Source of the DNA: Desulfobacteraceae bacterium
Lineage (GTDB): Bacteria; Desulfobacterota; Desulfobacteria; Desulfobacterales; Desulfosalsimonadaceae
Reading direction: 5' to 3'
DNA: 6,383 nt
Assembly (NCBI GenBank): GCA_007131845.1
Contig: SLPT01000287.1
Location: 1 to 6,383, forward strand
The notes under the pieces are model-generated. The model did not search any database, was not told the origin of the DNA, and was given only the letters and a program-made list of their open reading frames with translations. Below are positions 1 to 5,610 of this stretch, piece after piece (within the stretch, counting starts at the first letter, position 1; every line of letters starts with the position of its first letter). The translations under genes were made by a program, and so were the position numbers.

Positions 1-63
1 ACCCCGCCCGTCTACCCCCCGGGCGCCGGATTCCGGAGGGGATGCCCCCGGATCCGCAGTCAA

Positions 64-90
64 TCGAAAAATTATTCAATAATTCGAAAA
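64..90. repeat. AT-rich dyad flanked by TCGAAAA direct repeats
   Basis: A perfect 7-bp inverted repeat, AATTATT-C-AATAATT (70-84), has a single-base centre. The heptamer TCGAAAA occurs at 64-70 and again at 84-90, 20 bp apart. The form resembles an operator for a dimeric regulator. Because the region is very AT-rich, a chance dyad is possible, and no regulator can be named. Confidence 0.35.
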
Positions 91-110
91 GATATAAAAA
101 GGTTTATATC
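91..110. repeat. Perfect 8-bp inverted repeat
   Basis: GATATAAA (91-98) and TTTATATC (103-110) are exact reverse complements separated by the 4-base loop AAGG. It lies directly beside the dyad at 64-90. It could be an operator or a small hairpin. There is no adjacent GC-rich stem or T-run to make it a standard intrinsic terminator. Confidence 0.35.
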
Positions 111-136
111 CAATCAATATCTAGAACAAGAGTGTT

Positions 137-165
137 GATTTATCACCCGAGCCGGATATTGTCAA
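137..165 (-). promoter_or_regulatory. Possible sigma70-like promoter reading off the left edge
   Basis: On the minus strand there is an exact TTGACA -35 hexamer (160-165). After a 17-base spacer comes TAAATC (137-142), a poor -10 with three of six consensus matches. The -35 overlaps the near-palindrome at 161-176, which is where a repressor could act. It would drive a gene beyond the left edge. The weak -10 keeps confidence low. Confidence 0.22.
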
Positions 166-176
166 GATATTTTGAC
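161..176. repeat. 16-bp near-perfect palindrome, operator-like
   Basis: GTCAAGATATTTTGAC is a 16-bp dyad with one mismatched pair, having GTCAA/TTGAC outer arms and an AT-rich core. It overlaps the exact TTGACA on the minus strand. Size and symmetry are typical of binding sites for dimeric helix-turn-helix regulators, but the protein is unknown. Confidence 0.35.
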
Positions 177-304
177 CGCCCGCATTCCGGCGAAAAACCA
201 AATGGTTATCCATGGTAAAATTGCCCACATATGGACACACTTTATCACCCAAGCGCAATATATTCGATATACCAAAGCCCATTCGCGCACGGACCCCGCT
301 TTCC

Positions 305-362
305 GGCTTCCTTACGGCAGGAAAGCCCCGAATGTTATCCCGTCATCCCCGCATAACGGGAT
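305..362 (-). terminator. Possible hairpins behind alr, no T-tract
   Basis: Two inverted repeats lie at the alr 3' end. The first is ATCCCGT (337-343) with ACGGGAT (356-362), with a 12-base loop, overlapping the last alr codons and the stop. The second is GGCTTCCT (305-312) with AGGAAAGCC (319-327), with a one-base bulge and a 6-base loop. Read on the minus strand, neither is followed by a run of T, so neither is a standard intrinsic terminator. They may stabilise or process the 3' end of the alr transcript. Confidence 0.25.
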
Positions 363-1530
363 CGGCAGGGTATCCGCTTTTTATGTACAGGCGGGGCACC
401 CGTTTCGACACGCCGGTAAGCACCTCGTAACTAATGGTTCGTGACCATTCCGCAATGTCATCGGCCGTGGGCGCGCCGGTTTCAGTGCGTCCGAATACAA
501 CTGCCGCATCGTTTTCCGAAATCCCGGGGACGTTTCCTGCGTCCACCATCGTAAAATCCATGCACACACGACCCACCACCGGCACGGGAATGCCGCGCAC
601 GGCCATATTACCCGTCGATGACAAAAGGCGGGAATAGCCGTCCGCGTAGCCGACCGCCACGGTGGCGATATCCGTTTCCCTGCGGGTCTTTTCGGTAGCC
701 CCGTAGCTGACCGAAAAGCCGGGCCTCACATGCTTAACATGCACGATACGGGAAAAAAGGGTCATGACCGGGGTGAGCCGCACCGCTTCCCGGCTCACCG
801 CTTCCGACGGATAATACCCATAGATCGAAAGTCCGGGGCGAACCATGTCCAGGCGGGACGCCGGAAGGTCTATGACGGCTGCGGAATTGGCGGCATGGCG
901 AAGCGGAAAACGGATGCCCCGGCCTTCGAGGGCGCCTGTCAGCTCCAGAAAAAGCGCCAGCTGCCTGGCTGCAGCGGTTTTATCCGCATCGTCCGCCGAT
1001 GCAAAGTGCGTGCAGATTCCTTCGAAAAAGAGTCCTTCAAGGCCATGCAGAGCAGCGACTTCATCGACGGCGCCCCTTTCTCCGGCGCTTCGGCAGGCAC
1101 CCGGAACGTCGTCCGCCACAAGGCCTAAACGGCCCATGCCGGTGTCGATCTTGACATGCACCCGTATTACGGCTCCCAGCGCAACCGCCCGTGCGGAAAA
1201 CGCCGCTGCTTCCTCAAACGAGCTGACGGTCTGGGCGAGGTTGTAAGATACAAGCTTTTCGGCATACGCCGGACGGGTTTTCCCAAGGATTAGAACAGGC
1301 GCAGTGATTCCGGCATGACGCAGTTCGACGGCCTCACCCAGACGCGCGACCGCCAGGGCATCGGCGCCCGCCGAAACAGCGGCGCGGGCTGTTTCGACGG
1401 CACCATGGCCGTAGGCATCGGCCTTGACAACGGCCATGAATAATACGCCCGGATCCAGAAGTGCTTTCAGCCTCTTGATGTTGCCGGACAGGGCGTCCAG
1501 ATCGATTTCGGCCCAGATATCATACGGCAT
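343..1530 (-). CDS. alr: Alanine racemase (PLP-dependent)
   Basis: Interconverts L- and D-alanine in the cytoplasm, supplying D-alanine for peptidoglycan precursors. The 395-residue product is about the usual family length (roughly 360-390). The N-terminal TIM-barrel half carries the PLP-binding lysine in VVKADAYGHG (Lys36), the site carbamylated in the Geobacillus enzyme (Lys127) and Arg134, both in VKIDTGMGRLG. HAANSAA (212-218) and RLDMVRPGLSIYG (226-238) follow. The C-terminal beta domain has the second catalytic base Tyr276 in SVSYGATEKT, GYADGYSR (294-301) and the substrate-side CMD motif (323-325). The start ATG fits the family N-terminus (a short lead-in before WAEIDLDAL), although no good Shine-Dalgarno precedes it. 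It lies downstream of comM on the same strand, separated from it mainly by palindromic element 1, so it may be co-transcribed. The gene appears intact; the family call is secure, and catabolic versus biosynthetic use cannot be told from sequence. Confidence 0.96.
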   Translation of the reverse strand: MPYDIWAEIDLDALSGNIKRLKALLDPGVLFMAVVKADAYGHGAVETARAAVSAGADALAVARLGEAVELRHAGITAPVLILGKTRPAYAEKLVSYNLAQTVSSFEEAAAFSARAVALGAVIRVHVKIDTGMGRLGLVADDVPGACRSAGERGAVDEVAALHGLEGLFFEGICTHFASADDADKTAAARQLALFLELTGALEGRGIRFPLRHAANSAAVIDLPASRLDMVRPGLSIYGYYPSEAVSREAVRLTPVMTLFSRIVHVKHVRPGFSVSYGATEKTRRETDIATVAVGYADGYSRLLSSTGNMAVRGIPVPVVGRVCMDFTMVDAGNVPGISENDAAVVFGRTETGAPTADDIAEWSRTISYEVLTGVSKRVPRLYIKSGYPADPVMRG

Positions 1531-1553
1531 GTCGTTTCACTAATTTCAAGGAT

Positions 1554-1708
1554 TACTGTAGTGCCTGAACGAAAACCCGGTTTTTTCGTCAAGGTCAAGG
1601 ACGGCGAAAATTTTAACCGCAGGAATACTTGGCGTATTTTGAGGATTAAAATTTGAGCCGGACGCAGAGATTGGCGAAAAAGACGGTTTTCGTTCAGGCA
1701 CTACTGTA
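1554..1708. mobile_element. Long imperfect palindrome (element 1), MITE-like
   Basis: The ends are GTGCCTGAACGAAAACC (1561-1577) and its reverse complement (1685-1701), a perfect match of about 17 bases. TACTGTA flanks both ends (1554-1560 and 1702-1708) as an exact direct repeat, and may be a target duplication. The symmetry continues inward imperfectly, for example ATTTTAA against TTAAAAT. It closes at an apex AATAC-TTGGC-GTATT (1624-1638) centred on base 1631, the midpoint of the terminal arms. No transposase frame fits inside. It fills the comM-alr gap and overlaps the 3' end of comM, whose stop codon lies in the terminal repeat. The mobile-element reading is inferred from structure; an RNA-processing hairpin or REPIN-like repeat is the alternative. 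Confidence 0.65.
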
Positions 1709-3283
1709 TTTTTCAGTTCCATAGGGCGCCACTGCCTCGTACACCCGGTCTGCCCCGGAGATTTTCCGATCCAGGCTCCGGTACTGGATGGCCTCGAGCA
1801 CGTGGTCGGGCCCGATGCCGGGCTCGCCGGCAAGATCGGCAATGGTGCGGGCGATTTTGAGCACCCGGTGATAGGCCCTTGCGGAAAGGCCCAGTTGTTC
1901 CATCGCCCGCTGGAGTATATGCGCCGAATCGTCCCCGACATCGCAGTATTTCCGTATATGGCGGCTCCCCATTTCTGAATTGGAAGAAATCGCCGAGCGC
2001 GGGAACCGATTTTCCTGTATCCGTGCAGCCGCGATGACCCGCTTCCGGATCGCCGCCGATGACTCAGCGGGTTTGCCGTTCGCGATATCCCCGTATTCGA
2101 CGTTCGGCACCTCGACATGCAGATCGATCCGGTCGACGAGCGGGCCGGACATGCGACTGGTGTACTTCTGTATCTGGGATGGACTGCACAGACATTCCCG
2201 CTTCGGATCGGACAAATAACCGCACGGACAGGGATTCATCGCGGCGATCAGCGTGAATGCCGCAGGATACGTAATGCTCATGGAGGCCCTGGATATGGTG
2301 ACATCCCGGCCTTCCAGGGGCTGCCGCAGTACTTCGAGAACGGTCTTTTTAAACTCCGGCAGTTCGTCCAGGAACAATACCCCGTTATGGGCGAGGCTCA
2401 CTTCGCCGGGCCGCGGATTGCTTCCGCCGCCAATGAGGCCGGCATGGGAAATGGTATGGTGGGGGGCCCGAAACGGCCGCCGGGTCATAAGCGCCCGGTT
2501 TTCGGGCAGCATGCCGGCCACGGAATAAACCTTGGTGGTTTCCATGGCCTCGTCGAAACGCATCGGGGGAATGATTCCCGGGAATCGTTTCGCCAGCATG
2601 GTCTTGCCGGATCCCGGCGGCCCGGTCATCAAAAGATTATGCTTTCCGGCTGCAGCGATCTCCATGGCCCGCTTCACGTGCATCTGGCCGGAAACTTCGG
2701 AAAAATCGGCATCCGGAGCGTCTTCCGCCTCGAATGCCGCAGCGGCTCTGCAAACTTCCGGAAAAAGCTCTTTTTCTTTTCTTAAAAATGCCACCGCATC
2801 CGAAACGGTATGCACGGGATAGACGGATAGGTTATCGACCACCGCAGCTTCGGGCGCGTTTTCAGCTGGAACCAGAATGCCCTCAAATCCGGCTTCTTTC
2901 GCGGCCAGGGCCATGGGAAGAGCGCCGAAAACCGGCTTGACGCGTCCGTCTAGGGCAAGCTCGCCCAAAATGACATAGCGTGCTGCGTCATCACCGGGCA
3001 GTACGCCGGAAGCGGCCAGAATGCCGATAGCGATGGGCAGGTCGAAACCGGTACCCGCCTTCCGGATATGAGCGGGTGCGAGGTTCACGGTGATGCGGTC
3101 GTCCGGAAATCCGTAGCCGCAATTGAGGATGGCCGCCTTGACGCGTTCTTTGCTCTCCCGCACGGAGGCCTCGGGCAGGCCGACGGTGGTGAATGCCGGA
3201 AGGCCGGAAGCAATGTCCACCTCCACCTCCATCATAAGCCCGTCGATACCCATGACAGCGCCTGTGTATACTCTTGAGAGCAA
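1694..3283 (-). CDS. comM: YifB/ComM family Mg-chelatase-like AAA+ ATPase
   Basis: The family is related to magnesium chelatase subunit I. In naturally competent bacteria ComM is a hexameric helicase promoting branch migration as incoming DNA recombines; elsewhere its role is unclear. Numbering is from the TTG start (529 residues; E. coli YifB is about 506). The N-terminal ChlI domain has VEVDIASGLPAFTTVGLP and ESKERVKAAI. The ATPase core has Walker A GPPGSGKT (221-228), Walker B VLFLDELPEF (302-311), a cysteine cluster NPCPCGYL...ECLC (Cys352, 354, 364, 366) and the arginine-containing PLVDRID (381-387). The C-terminal Mg-chelatase domain has LSARAYHRVLKIARTIADLAG. An upstream ATG at 3337 would give 547 residues. 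TTG is preferred because it gives the family-type MLSRVYTGAVMGID beginning and has AGGA at ideal spacing. The last few codons and the stop lie in palindromic element 1, so the C-terminal tail was probably altered by its insertion. Confidence 0.93.
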   Translation of the reverse strand: MLSRVYTGAVMGIDGLMMEVEVDIASGLPAFTTVGLPEASVRESKERVKAAILNCGYGFPDDRITVNLAPAHIRKAGTGFDLPIAIGILAASGVLPGDDAARYVILGELALDGRVKPVFGALPMALAAKEAGFEGILVPAENAPEAAVVDNLSVYPVHTVSDAVAFLRKEKELFPEVCRAAAAFEAEDAPDADFSEVSGQMHVKRAMEIAAAGKHNLLMTGPPGSGKTMLAKRFPGIIPPMRFDEAMETTKVYSVAGMLPENRALMTRRPFRAPHHTISHAGLIGGGSNPRPGEVSLAHNGVLFLDELPEFKKTVLEVLRQPLEGRDVTISRASMSITYPAAFTLIAAMNPCPCGYLSDPKRECLCSPSQIQKYTSRMSGPLVDRIDLHVEVPNVEYGDIANGKPAESSAAIRKRVIAAARIQENRFPRSAISSNSEMGSRHIRKYCDVGDDSAHILQRAMEQLGLSARAYHRVLKIARTIADLAGEPGIGPDHVLEAIQYRSLDRKISGADRVYEAVAPYGTEKYSSA

Positions 3284-3294
3284 GGTCTTTTCCT
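3281..3294 (-). promoter_or_regulatory. Ribosome binding site selecting a TTG start for comM
   Basis: On the minus strand AGGAAAAG (3294-3287) precedes TTG (3283-3281), with seven bases between AGGA and the start codon. This supports TTG rather than the upstream ATG at 3337 or the internal ATGs, and the protein then begins MLSRVYT as is usual in YifB/ComM proteins. Confidence 0.7.
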
Positions 3295-3436
3295 GGTATT
3301 GAATGTTCCGGCCGCAGCCCGGATGACGGCCCGGCAATCCATGAAAAGTGATCCGAAACCCGAACCGATAGGTTTTTCACGTTTGCCGCAGGTACAAGAA
3401 AGCGATCGGGGATATCCGCCATGCGGATACTTGCGA

Positions 3437-3465
3437 ACCATAACAAAGGGGTTTTTCAAGTACAA
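3437..3465 (-). promoter_or_regulatory. Weak candidate promoter for comM
   Basis: On the minus strand TTGTAC (3460-3465), a 17-base spacer and TATGGT (3437-3442) make a poor sigma70-like match (three to four of six at each hexamer). It lies about 155 bases upstream of the comM start and just outside element 2. It is the best candidate I could see, but the support is slight. Confidence 0.18.
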
Positions 3466-3472
3466 GCAAAAA

Positions 3473-3597
3473 TGACGGCTTCGTAAAAGTCCAATATCTG
3501 CGTTACGTGCAATTTCTCAGAATTTCACGTACGCCAAGTACATTGCATTCTTCGAAATTTCGCAAGCCTTGATCTTGAGCTTTTTACAAAGCCGTCA
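3473..3597. mobile_element. Long imperfect palindrome (element 2), MITE-like
   Basis: The terminal inverted repeats are TGACGGCTTCGTAAAA (3473-3488) and its near reverse complement ending AAAGCCGTCA at 3597. The inward symmetry is imperfect but continuous, for example AATTTC...GAAT on the left against ATTC...GAAATT on the right. It closes at an apex GTAC-GCCAA-GTAC (3529-3541) centred on base 3535, the midpoint of the terminal repeats. The 125-bp element has no coding capacity. It sits between comM and the transporter, upstream of the transporter's likely promoter. Mobile origin is inferred from terminal inverted repeats, size and lack of genes; no clear target duplication abuts the ends. Confidence 0.65.
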
Positions 3598-3621
3598 GCT
3601 CGCGACTTTTTAAGAGTGCAT

Positions 3622-3644
3622 CAAAAATGACAGCTTTTTACGAA
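3622..3644. repeat. Stray copy of the element 2 outer arm
   Basis: CAAAAATGACAGCT (3622-3635) repeats CAAAAATGACGGCT (3467-3480) with one mismatch in 14, including the bases just outside element 2. It continues TTTTACGAA, close to the arm sequence. It may be a remnant of a second copy, or show that the element extends beyond 3597 on the right. Confidence 0.45.
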
Positions 3645-3678
3645 ACCATACAAAAACACCGCATCGTGCACAATATTT

Positions 3679-3708
3679 TTGACTTGAACCGCTCAGATGT
3701 ATTATATT
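3679..3708 (+). promoter_or_regulatory. Sigma70-like promoter for the transporter gene
   Basis: TTGACT (3679-3684, five of six consensus) is followed after 18 bases by TATATT (3703-3708, five of six). An overlapping TATTAT at 3700-3705 gives a shorter, less favourable 15-base spacer. Transcription would begin near 3715, leaving a leader of about 60 bases before the ATG at 3778. It lies clear of element 2, so the element need not be transcribed with the gene. Confidence 0.5.
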
Positions 3709-3777
3709 TTTTATCGTAACAGCGAAAATCGAAATGAACGCTGATTACATACAAACTACCAGGAAAGGATTTTCTGC

Positions 3778-5520
3778 ATGAGCACCATTGCCGTTTCACT
3801 AAGCACTTTCTGGACGTATTTGTGGCAGCTGCACCGCCAGACCAAACATTTGCTCTTTTTCAGCTTTTCCGGCCGCTATCACAGCCAGACAACCGGGGAC
3901 CAAGCGGATGTAACCCCTTCAGAGGAGGAAAAGGATGCGCTTGCAAAAAAAGTGCTTCCCGGCGGTACGGACGGAAGCGGTGGAGGTGGAGACGGAGGCG
4001 GCGACAGCGGCCCGCCGGAAGATGACGGCTACTATTCCCCGCGCCAGAAAACCGGCCTGTTTTTAGGGCCAATCCTTTTTTTCATCCTTTTATTGATGCC
4101 CACCCCGGAAGGAATGTCCCCGGAAGCCCAGGCGGTATTGGCAAGCACTGCATGGATCGCCGTCTGGTGGATTTGTGAGGCGATCCCCATACCTGCCACC
4201 TCCCTGCTTCCCGTCGTCCTGTTTCCCATGACAGGGGCCATGAGCACCAGCGCGGTCACCCCATCCTATGCCAACCACCTTGTCTTTTTGTTCATGGGCG
4301 GGTTCATGATCGCCCTGGCCATGGAACGCTGGAATCTCCACCGACGCATCGCGCTGACCATTATCATGATCATCGGCGGGGGGCCGAAACGCATCATTTT
4401 AGGATTTATGGTGGCAACCGCCTTCCTTTCCATGTGGATCTCCAACACAGCCACCACCATGATGATGACCCCCATCGCACTGGCGGTGATCCTCCAATTC
4501 GCGGTGCTCATCCAAAGGGAAAACCTGGATGTTGATGTTACCCTCGGTCGGTTCTCTTTCGGCACCGCCCTGATGCTGGGCATTGCCTATTCCGCATCCA
4601 TCGGCGGCGTGGCGACCCTCATCGGCACCCCGCCCAACGCGGTGTTTGCCGGGGTGGTAAATGAAATGTACGGCCAGGAAATCGGCTTCGGCCAGTGGAT
4701 GAGCTACGGCGTCCCCCTGGCGGCCGTGGCGCTCGTATTCTGCTGGTATTACCTCACGAACCTCGCATTCAAGATCACTTTTAAAGAACTTCCCGGCGGG
4801 CAGGAACTCATCTCCCAGGAGCTGAAAAAACTGGGCCCCATCGGAAAAGAGGAGCTTCGGGTCCTGATCGTATTCGCATCGGTGGCTTTTCTGTGGCTGG
4901 TCCGGGGATTTCTGCTCTCAGACATCTTCCCGGGCATGAGCGATGCCACCATCGCCATCCTGGGTGCGCTGGTCCTTTTTGCATGGCCCGTAAACCTTTC
5001 AAGCGGCAAGTTTCTGCTGGATTGGCATGCTGTGCGAAATCTCCCCTGGGGAATACTCATCCTGTTCGGCGGCGGATTCGCCGTAGCCGGCGGGTTTTCC
5101 CAAAGCGGACTGGCCGAGTGGATCGCCACGCGCCTGACAGTACTCGAGGGGGCTCCGATGCTTCTGATCGTCTGCGCGGTGGTCACCCTGGCCATATTCC
5201 TGACGGAAATCACATCCAACACGGCCACATCCACCATGCTGATGCCCATCATGGCGTCGATGGCAGTCGCCATGGGCCTGCACCCCTATGCCCTCATGGC
5301 CACGGCCGCGCTGGCATGCTCGTTTGCGTTCATGCTGCCGGTCGCCACGCCGCCCAACGCCATCGTATTCGGCAGCGGATACATCACCATCCCGCAGATG
5401 GCACGCGCCGGGGTATTCATGAACATCTTCGGCATCGTCATCATCACCATTCTTACGCTCTACTACCTGCCCGTTATCTGGGGGATCGATATGTTGAGCG
5501 TGCCGGGATGGGCGAGGTAG
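3778..5520 (+). CDS. DASS/SLC13-type sodium:dicarboxylate or anion symporter
   Basis: Inner-membrane secondary transporter of the divalent anion:sodium symporter family (CitT/INDY type), usually importing C4-dicarboxylates such as succinate or malate with Na+; sulfate and tricarboxylates are also family substrates. The 580-residue product has the family's inverted repeat. Each half carries a Ser-Asn-Thr motif (222-224 in WISNTATT; 480-482 in ITSNTATST) and a TPPNA motif (284-288; 524-528), which in VcINDY form the sodium and carboxylate sites. Many hydrophobic segments follow residue 91. The Na:sulfate signature CSFAFMLPVATPPNAIV is at 514-530. AGGAAAGGA (3761-3769) lies eight bases before ATG, supporting the start. 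The odd feature is an N-terminal extension of about 90 residues: an aromatic, basic stretch (about 10-34), an acidic segment, then a glycine-rich linker (62-78). The two SNT motifs and TPPNA make a dicarboxylate likely, but the substrate is inferred. Confidence 0.92.
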   Translation: MSTIAVSLSTFWTYLWQLHRQTKHLLFFSFSGRYHSQTTGDQADVTPSEEEKDALAKKVLPGGTDGSGGGGDGGGDSGPPEDDGYYSPRQKTGLFLGPILFFILLLMPTPEGMSPEAQAVLASTAWIAVWWICEAIPIPATSLLPVVLFPMTGAMSTSAVTPSYANHLVFLFMGGFMIALAMERWNLHRRIALTIIMIIGGGPKRIILGFMVATAFLSMWISNTATTMMMTPIALAVILQFAVLIQRENLDVDVTLGRFSFGTALMLGIAYSASIGGVATLIGTPPNAVFAGVVNEMYGQEIGFGQWMSYGVPLAAVALVFCWYYLTNLAFKITFKELPGGQELISQELKKLGPIGKEELRVLIVFASVAFLWLVRGFLLSDIFPGMSDATIAILGALVLFAWPVNLSSGKFLLDWHAVRNLPWGILILFGGGFAVAGGFSQSGLAEWIATRLTVLEGAPMLLIVCAVVTLAIFLTEITSNTATSTMLMPIMASMAVAMGLHPYALMATAALACSFAFMLPVATPPNAIVFGSGYITIPQMARAGVFMNIFGIVIITILTLYYLPVIWGIDMLSVPGWAR

Positions 5521-5599
5521 ACGGTGGTCGGTAGTCGGTGGCCGGAAGCCAGGGTACGGGGAACTGAAGGCAGGGGCCGGAAGACAGAGGACGGAGGGT
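5516..5599 (+). repeat. Degenerate 7-bp tandem array, 12 units
   Basis: Twelve consecutive 7-base units follow the consensus RG-N-RGNC. Position 2 is G in all 12, position 4 is always a purine, position 5 is G in 10 and position 7 is C in 11. Cytosines recur exactly every seven bases from 5522 to 5592, and all other cytosines are immediately before these. The array starts across the transporter stop codon (TAG, 5518-5520) and its last unit is GGAGGGT. It fills nearly all of the 90-base gap to the next gene. Seven is not a multiple of three, so it is not a coding repeat. Its function is unknown; regularly spaced GG pairs on this strand could allow two-tier G-quadruplexes. Confidence 0.75.
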
Positions 5600-5610
5600 A
5601 AAGGAAGCCT

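Larger units (their letters stand above)
1..342. other. Intergenic region downstream of alr, no supportable gene
   Basis: No convincing gene is seen. The first 60 bases are GC-rich and the next 120 are strongly AT-rich. Open frames crossing the left edge end in stops within about 215 bases, and their translations resemble nothing I recognise. The AT-rich part holds several short dyads (64-90, 91-110, 112-117 paired with 135-140, 161-176). The 10-mer TTTATCACCC occurs at 139-148 and again at 241-250. The pattern fits a regulatory region for a gene lying off the left edge on the minus strand, but that gene is not visible. The part next to alr (300-362) holds possible hairpins behind the alr stop codon. 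Confidence 0.5.
3284..3777. other. Divergent intergenic region between comM and transporter
   Basis: A gap of 494 bases separates the two divergent genes. It contains palindromic element 2 (3473-3597), a stray copy of its outer arm (3622-3644) and a promoter for the transporter (3679-3708). On the comM side, 3300-3465 is open in more than one minus frame. The translations have no recognisable domain and no start with a convincing ribosome site, so no gene is called there. Confidence 0.6.

Noticed and set aside
42..213. Possible short plus-strand gene starting at ATG 42 (about 57 aa, lysine and tyrosine rich)
   Set aside because: The purine-rich GGAGGGG lies immediately against the ATG, too close to act as a ribosome site. 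Composition follows the AT-rich spacer, and there is no recognisable motif.
139..250. TTTATCACCC repeated twice, considered as DnaA-box-like or iteron sites
   Set aside because: The sequence does not match the DnaA box TTWTNCACA, and two copies 102 bases apart are too few to call an origin or iteron array.
1554..1708. Element 1 considered as an intrinsic terminator or CRISPR-like repeat
   Set aside because: The arms are about 70 bases long and imperfect, with no terminal T-tract following a short GC stem, and there is no repeat-spacer structure.
2117..2785. Plus-strand open frame of 222 aa opposite comM
   Set aside because: It lies wholly inside the ATPase domain of comM on the opposite strand and has no family resemblance.
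3232..3465. Possible small minus-strand gene upstream of comM (77 aa, cysteine-containing)
   Set aside because: It overlaps the comM start in another frame, has no recognisable domain and no good ribosome site, and is adequately explained as chance open frame.
3961..4010. GC-rich low-complexity run in the transporter gene considered as another copy of the 7-bp array
   Set aside because: Its periodicity follows codons (glycine GGN) and cytosines do not recur at seven-base steps. It is explained by the glycine-rich linker.
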